Source of the DNA: Parendozoicomonas sp. Alg238-R29
Lineage (GTDB): Bacteria > Pseudomonadota > Gammaproteobacteria > Pseudomonadales > Endozoicomonadaceae
Length of the DNA stretch: 33,676 bases
Assembly: GCF_947331445.1 (NCBI RefSeq)
Contig: NZ_CAMZOG010000055.1
Location: 1-33,676 of the forward strand
Reading direction: 5' to 3'
This document shows, in pieces, positions 29,682 through 33,676 of this stretch. The position numbers and the translations under genes were made by a program. Each line of letters opens with the position of its first letter. Position 1 is the first letter of the stretch. The notes below the pieces were generated by a model that was not told the origin of the DNA, did no database searches, and saw only the letters and a program-made list of their open reading frames with translations.

Positions 29682-31835
29682 ATGCACGACGTTGGAGCTA
29701 CCGGGAAAGCCACCGGAGATGTGGTTAGTGGAGCTGCGGTAAAACCGGAAGATGTGAAGCCTCTGCTCACAGACTATACCAACCCTGATTATTACCTGAA
29801 CCGAGAGTTGAGCCATCTTCAGTTCAATATCCGGGTTCTCGAACAGGCATTGAACGAAGAGCACCCACTGCTCGAACGCTTACGCTTCCTGCTGATTTTC
29901 TCCAGTAATATGGATGAACTCTTTGAGATCCGGGTGTCCGGCCTCAAACAGCAGATTGAGTTCGCCCGTGAACAGGTTGGCCTGGATGGCATGCGCCCGG
30001 CTGAGGTGTTAAAGGAAATCAGTCGCCTGACTCATATTCAGGTAGAAAGGCAGTACAACATTCTTAATGAAGTTCTGTTGCCTTCCATGCGGGAAAAGGG
30101 AATGTATTTCCTGCGTCGGAATGAGCTGTCCGATGCCCAGAAAAGCTGGATCAGAACATTTTTCTTTCAGGAAATCATGCCAATTATCAGCCCGATTGGG
30201 CTTGATCCCGCGCACCCGTTCCCACGCCTGGCAAACAAGATACTGAACTTTATTGTTGAGCTGGATGGTAAAGATGCCTTTGGCCGGGAAACCGGTATGG
30301 CGATTATTCCTGCTCCTCGCTCATTGCCGCGAATTGTCAGGCTGCCCCGCCACGTTTGCGAAGATGATGGTGAATATAATGTATTTTTGTCGTCGATTAT
30401 TCACCAGCATGCAGAGGATCTTTTCCCAGGCATGAGAGTAATGGGCTGTTACCAGTTCCGCTTAACCAGAAACAGTGACCTCAGTCTTGAAGATGACGAT
30501 GTAGAAGATTTGGCAACCGCCTTGCAGGGAGAGCTTCTCTCCCGCCGTTATGGTGATGCTGTACGCCTTGAGGTTGTGGATAACTGCCCAAGATATCTGT
30601 CTGACTTCCTCCTGAACCAGTTTGGTTTGACGGAAGATGAGCGTTACGAAATTAATGGCCCGGTAAACCTGACCCGGATGATGGATGTTTGTAACAGCGA
30701 TAACCATCCGGAGCTACAATTCCAGCCATTCACACCTGGTTATCCCAAAGGTTTGCCAACTAAGGGCGACAAACTGATGGATGCAGTTAGCAAGGAAGAT
30801 GTGCTTCTGTTGCATCCGTTTCAATCATTTACCCCAGTTGTAGATTTGTTGCGGCAGTCAGCAAAAGATCCGCAGGTGCTGGCCATTAAGCAAACTCTTT
30901 ATCGCACGGGTTCCCGCTCACAAATGGTGGATGCACTGGTTGAAGCCGCACGTCATGGTAAAGAAGTGACTGTAGTAGTGGAGATCCGCGCCCGCTTTGA
31001 TGAAGAAGAAAATCTCAAGCTTGCACGCCGTTTGCAGGAAGCTGGGGCCATCGTCGTGTATGGGGTGGTGAGCTATAAAACCCATTCCAAAATGATGTTG
31101 ATTGTGCGTCGTGAAGGACGAAAAGTTGTTCGTTATGTTCACCTTGGTACCGGTAACTATCATCAGGGTAATGCTCGTCTTTACACCGATTACAGCCTGT
31201 TGACCTGTGACCCTGCCATTACCAGCGATGTTCACAAAGTGTTCCAGCAGTTGACCGGAATGGGTAAAGCGTTGCGGGTGAAGAAGCTGTTCCACGCTCC
31301 ATTTACCCTTAAGAAAGGGCTGGTGGATTTGATTGGGCAGGAAGCAGAAAAAGCCCGCAATGGTGAGAAAGCTCACATTATTATTAAGGTGAATTCTGTT
31401 ACCGAGCCAGTCACTATAAAAGCTCTTTATAAAGCTTCTCAGGCAGGCGTGAAGATTGATTTGATTGTGCGTGGTATCTGCTGTTTGCAGCCAGGTATTG
31501 AAAGACTCTCAGAAAATATTACCGTACGTTCCATACTCGGCCGTTTCCTTGAACACACTCGTGTCTTCTATTTCTACAACGGTGGTGAAGAAAAGGTGTA
31601 CTGTGCCAGTGCAGATTTAATGATCCGAAATCTCGACCGCCGTGTGGAAACATGCTTCCCGGTTGAGAATCCAAAGCTGGTCATCAGAATCCGGAAAGAG
31701 CTGGAAACCTACTTGAGTGATAACACCAGAAGTTATCTGCTTACCAATGAAGGTGTTTACGAACGCAAATTACCGGTTCGCAATCAAAAAGAGCGTAATG
31801 CCCAGCAGACTTTGCTGGAAAACCTCTCGAAGTAA
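29682..31835 (+). CDS. ppk1: Polyphosphate kinase 1
   Basis: Ppk1 polymerises the terminal phosphate of ATP into polyphosphate, which supports stress survival. The 717 residues show the N domain (NRELSHLQFNIRVLEQALNE), the head domain (SNMDELFEIRVSGLKQQ) and the two phospholipase-D-like C domains. The autophosphorylated histidine lies in YKTHSKMML (His468) and the second active-site histidine in YVHLGTGNYHQGNARLYTDY (His487). An in-frame ATG at 29658 gives eight extra residues, but GGGAGGAG just before 29682 favours the shorter start. It is the third gene after hemB and faces comM with a 17-base gap and no visible terminator. Confidence 0.96.
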   Translation: MHDVGATGKATGDVVSGAAVKPEDVKPLLTDYTNPDYYLNRELSHLQFNIRVLEQALNEEHPLLERLRFLLIFSSNMDELFEIRVSGLKQQIEFAREQVGLDGMRPAEVLKEISRLTHIQVERQYNILNEVLLPSMREKGMYFLRRNELSDAQKSWIRTFFFQEIMPIISPIGLDPAHPFPRLANKILNFIVELDGKDAFGRETGMAIIPAPRSLPRIVRLPRHVCEDDGEYNVFLSSIIHQHAEDLFPGMRVMGCYQFRLTRNSDLSLEDDDVEDLATALQGELLSRRYGDAVRLEVVDNCPRYLSDFLLNQFGLTEDERYEINGPVNLTRMMDVCNSDNHPELQFQPFTPGYPKGLPTKGDKLMDAVSKEDVLLLHPFQSFTPVVDLLRQSAKDPQVLAIKQTLYRTGSRSQMVDALVEAARHGKEVTVVVEIRARFDEEENLKLARRLQEAGAIVVYGVVSYKTHSKMMLIVRREGRKVVRYVHLGTGNYHQGNARLYTDYSLLTCDPAITSDVHKVFQQLTGMGKALRVKKLFHAPFTLKKGLVDLIGQEAEKARNGEKAHIIIKVNSVTEPVTIKALYKASQAGVKIDLIVRGICCLQPGIERLSENITVRSILGRFLEHTRVFYFYNGGEEKVYCASADLMIRNLDRRVETCFPVENPKLVIRIRKELETYLSDNTRSYLLTNEGVYERKLPVRNQKERNAQQTLLENLSK

Positions 31836-31852
31836 TTCTGTTTAACAAGTGG

Positions 31853-33352
31853 TCAGTTAACCTGCCGGTAGCTGACTGCTTCTGTTAAATGTTTGGTTGT
31901 TACACGTTCTGATTGTTCTATATCTGCAATTGTTCTGGCAACTCTTAACAGGCGATGCAAACTGCGACCTGATAACTGCATTCTGGTTGCCAGAGTTTCC
32001 AACAGCTTTCTTTCTGTTTCTCCCAGCGCCGCCTTTTCCATTACATCATCAGAACTTAGGTGGGCATTCAGGCACCCCTGCCGTGCAATCATGAAATCTC
32101 GAGTTTCACAGACTCGCTCCCGAACAATTTCAGAAGACTCTGGTTCAGAGCTGGGCTGCTGGAGTAATGCTGCAGGAGGCAGACGACCCACTTCAACTCG
32201 CAGATCGATTCTGTCCAGCAAAGGCCCGGACAGTTTACGGCGATACTTTTGCACCTGCTCGGGTGTGCAGTGACAGGCTTTCTCTTTATCTCCTTGAAAA
32301 CCGCAAGGGCAAGGATTCATGGCAGCGAGTAGTTGGAACTTCGCCGGAAAGGTTATCTGGTGTCGGGCACGGGAAATCAGAATCTCTCCGGACTCCAACG
32401 GTTGGCGAAGAATTTCCAGGGAGCGTCTGTCGAATTCCGGTAACTCATCAAGAAATAGTACGCCTCTGTGAGCAAGACTGATTTCTCCTGGCCGAGGGTG
32501 AGAACCCCCACCAGTTAAAGCCGTGCTCGACGCTGTATGGTGCGGTGCTCGCCAAGGTGGCTGCTGCCATTGTGGAATGCTCTGTCCGCAAAGTGAGTGA
32601 ATACTTGCAACTTCCAAGGACTCTGAATCAGAGAGCGGCGGGATGATCCCGGGCAGGCAGCGGGCAAGCATGGTTTTCCCTGTTCCGGGAGGGCCACTGA
32701 ACAGTAATCCATGACCGCCGGCCGCTGTAATTTCAAGAGCTCGTCGAGCCTGGAAGTGCCCCTGAACCGAGGAAAGGTTATCCCGAATTGCAGGCTTAAC
32801 ACACAGGAGTTCTAAATTGCCCTCTGACTTGGGAAGAGGGCGTGTTCCATTCAAATGCGCTGTAGCGGCAAGAAGGTTGTCCGCTCCAAATACCACTGCA
32901 TTGGAGCAATGTGAGGCTTCGGGCAAGGAACTTGTCGGAGCCAATACATTACGCTTTGTTTCATAAGCTGCCATCACAGCTGGGAGAATGCCAGTGACTG
33001 GTCGAAGCTCACCTCCTAGAGATAACTCCCCTAAACATTCATAACCCTCAAGAGCATTTTCGGGAAGTTGGCCTGAAGCCTGAAGAATTCCCAAGGCAAT
33101 GGGCAGGTCATAACGGCCGCCTTCTTTGGGTAGATCTGCCGGAGCCAAGTTGACTGTTATTCGCCGTGCCGGAAATTCAAAGCCTGCATTAATAAGCGCA
33201 CTGCGCACTCTGTCTTTGCTTTCTCTGACGGCTGTTTCCGGCAGACCTACTATATTGAGAGCCGGTAACCCGTTAGACAGGTGAACCTCCACCTGAACTT
33301 CGGGAGCGCTGATGCCCATACGGGCGCGGGTATGCACAACTGCCAGAGACAT
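31853..33352 (-). CDS. comM: Mg-chelatase-like AAA+ protein ComM (YifB)
   Basis: ComM is a hexameric helicase that promotes branch migration during natural transformation. The frame can be read from 33493, but the family start MSLAVVHTRARMG lies at 33352 and gives 499 residues, the usual length. The N-terminal region (about 1-170) includes NIVGLPETAVRESKDRVRSA. The AAA+ core has Walker A GPPGTGKT (220-227), Walker B VLFLDE (298-303), and NPCPCGFQGD with the zinc-type cysteines. The C-terminal end holds the sensor-2 region (SGRSLHRLLRVARTIADIE). It is a single gene convergent with ppk1. Its ribosome site is weak. Confidence 0.93.
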   Translation of the reverse strand: MSLAVVHTRARMGISAPEVQVEVHLSNGLPALNIVGLPETAVRESKDRVRSALINAGFEFPARRITVNLAPADLPKEGGRYDLPIALGILQASGQLPENALEGYECLGELSLGGELRPVTGILPAVMAAYETKRNVLAPTSSLPEASHCSNAVVFGADNLLAATAHLNGTRPLPKSEGNLELLCVKPAIRDNLSSVQGHFQARRALEITAAGGHGLLFSGPPGTGKTMLARCLPGIIPPLSDSESLEVASIHSLCGQSIPQWQQPPWRAPHHTASSTALTGGGSHPRPGEISLAHRGVLFLDELPEFDRRSLEILRQPLESGEILISRARHQITFPAKFQLLAAMNPCPCGFQGDKEKACHCTPEQVQKYRRKLSGPLLDRIDLRVEVGRLPPAALLQQPSSEPESSEIVRERVCETRDFMIARQGCLNAHLSSDDVMEKAALGETERKLLETLATRMQLSGRSLHRLLRVARTIADIEQSERVTTKHLTEAVSYRQVN

Positions 33353-33471
33353 AGAATCGAGTATCTCAACGGGTGATATTAAGGCGTGCAAGTCTAGTAC
33401 ATCGCCACAAATTATTTGCCCTGCAGGGTTTACTGCCCTGGATATCATGTCCTGATTCTGGTCTGGATGAC

Positions 33472-33627
33472 CTATGTCAGCACAATACGGCATTCACGAC
33501 AGGTTCTTTTGTTTTCCGATGAGAAGGTGAGGGGTTCAATGCACTGATAGTGCTCTTGAGCAACAAACTCGTCAACCACCTTGCCGTGGGGCTCTTCTGG
33601 GCGGGAGAAGCTGATCGTTCTACAATT
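33472..33627 (-). other. Short coding-like fragment upstream of comM
   Basis: A 51-codon open stretch ends at a TAG and begins just after an in-frame TAA, with no ATG. It reads SFSRPEEPHGKVVDEF and ends TCRECRIVLT, with a CxxC pair. A GTG near its middle could start a shorter product. It may be a gene remnant or the end of a small protein cut by the repeat next to it. I do not recognise it. Confidence 0.2.
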
Positions 33628-33629
33628 TT

Positions 33630-33676
33630 AATATTTACCCTCCTATTTAATATTTACCCTCCTATTTAATATTTAC
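33630..33676. repeat. 19-bp tandem repeat running off the window
   Basis: AATATTTACCCTCCTATTT occurs twice in full and a third time in part up to the last base. The copies seen are identical and contiguous. The array may continue beyond the window. On the minus strand each copy contains TAGGAGGGTAAAT, which contains a ribosome-site-like AGGAGGG. Confidence 0.85.

Noticed and set aside
33353-33493. 47-residue N-terminal extension of ComM
   Set aside because: The family begins MSLAVV at 33352, and the extension has no family resemblance.

Overview
The window looks like the chromosome of an animal-associated marine gammaproteobacterium, most probably Endozoicomonas or a close relative (Endozoicomonadaceae). 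The housekeeping genes have typical gammaproteobacterial order (lptM-lysA-dapF-DUF484-xerC, glnK-amtB, metR/metE, hemB next to ppk1). Between them lie large genes with eukaryotic signalling domains, insertion sequence remnants and an orphan Rhs fragment. The genus call is inference from this combination; no rRNA or other marker is present.

Layout. 1-3.7 kb is accessory: a protein with a metazoan-type TRAF C-terminal (MATH) domain behind a coiled coil, an unrecognised 341-residue protein just downstream, and a decayed Rhs/YD-repeat fragment. 3.9-7.8 kb is a leftward operon lptM-lysA-dapF-DUF484-xerC (lysine and peptidoglycan precursor synthesis plus dimer-resolving recombinase). Its last junction has been expanded into a 17-bp repeat array that makes a chain of overlapping start/stop codons. 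7.9-10.6 kb holds cyaY and the nitrogen operon glnK-amtB, with a probable sigma-54 promoter and an upstream NtrC-like site beside a 13-bp repeat array. 10.6-13.5 kb holds a hydrolase-OsmC fusion, an IS1380-type transposase remnant, ubiK and an OmpA-like lipoprotein. 13.5-19.0 kb holds the divergent metR/metE pair with MetR-like boxes, and fadH. 19.1-19.4 kb is a 12-bp repeat array and an IS1-type remnant.

19.5-27.9 kb is the second accessory block, all leftward: a 910-residue ubiquitin-specific protease homologue (C19/USP) with a signal peptide and membrane segments, a TVP38/FAD-oxidoreductase fusion, and a 1075-residue SET-domain protein with basic nuclear-localisation-like tracts at both ends. 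28.0-33.4 kb returns to core genes: hemB, a LysE-family exporter, ppk1 and comM. A repeat array runs off the right edge.

How they may work together. The three eukaryotic-type proteins would act on host processes: TRAF-dependent immune signalling, deubiquitination, and lysine methylation of nuclear or other targets. The bacterium's own metabolism does not call for them. I infer that they are candidate secreted effectors of a symbiont or pathogen. The sequence shows the domains and most catalytic motifs, but not secretion or activity.
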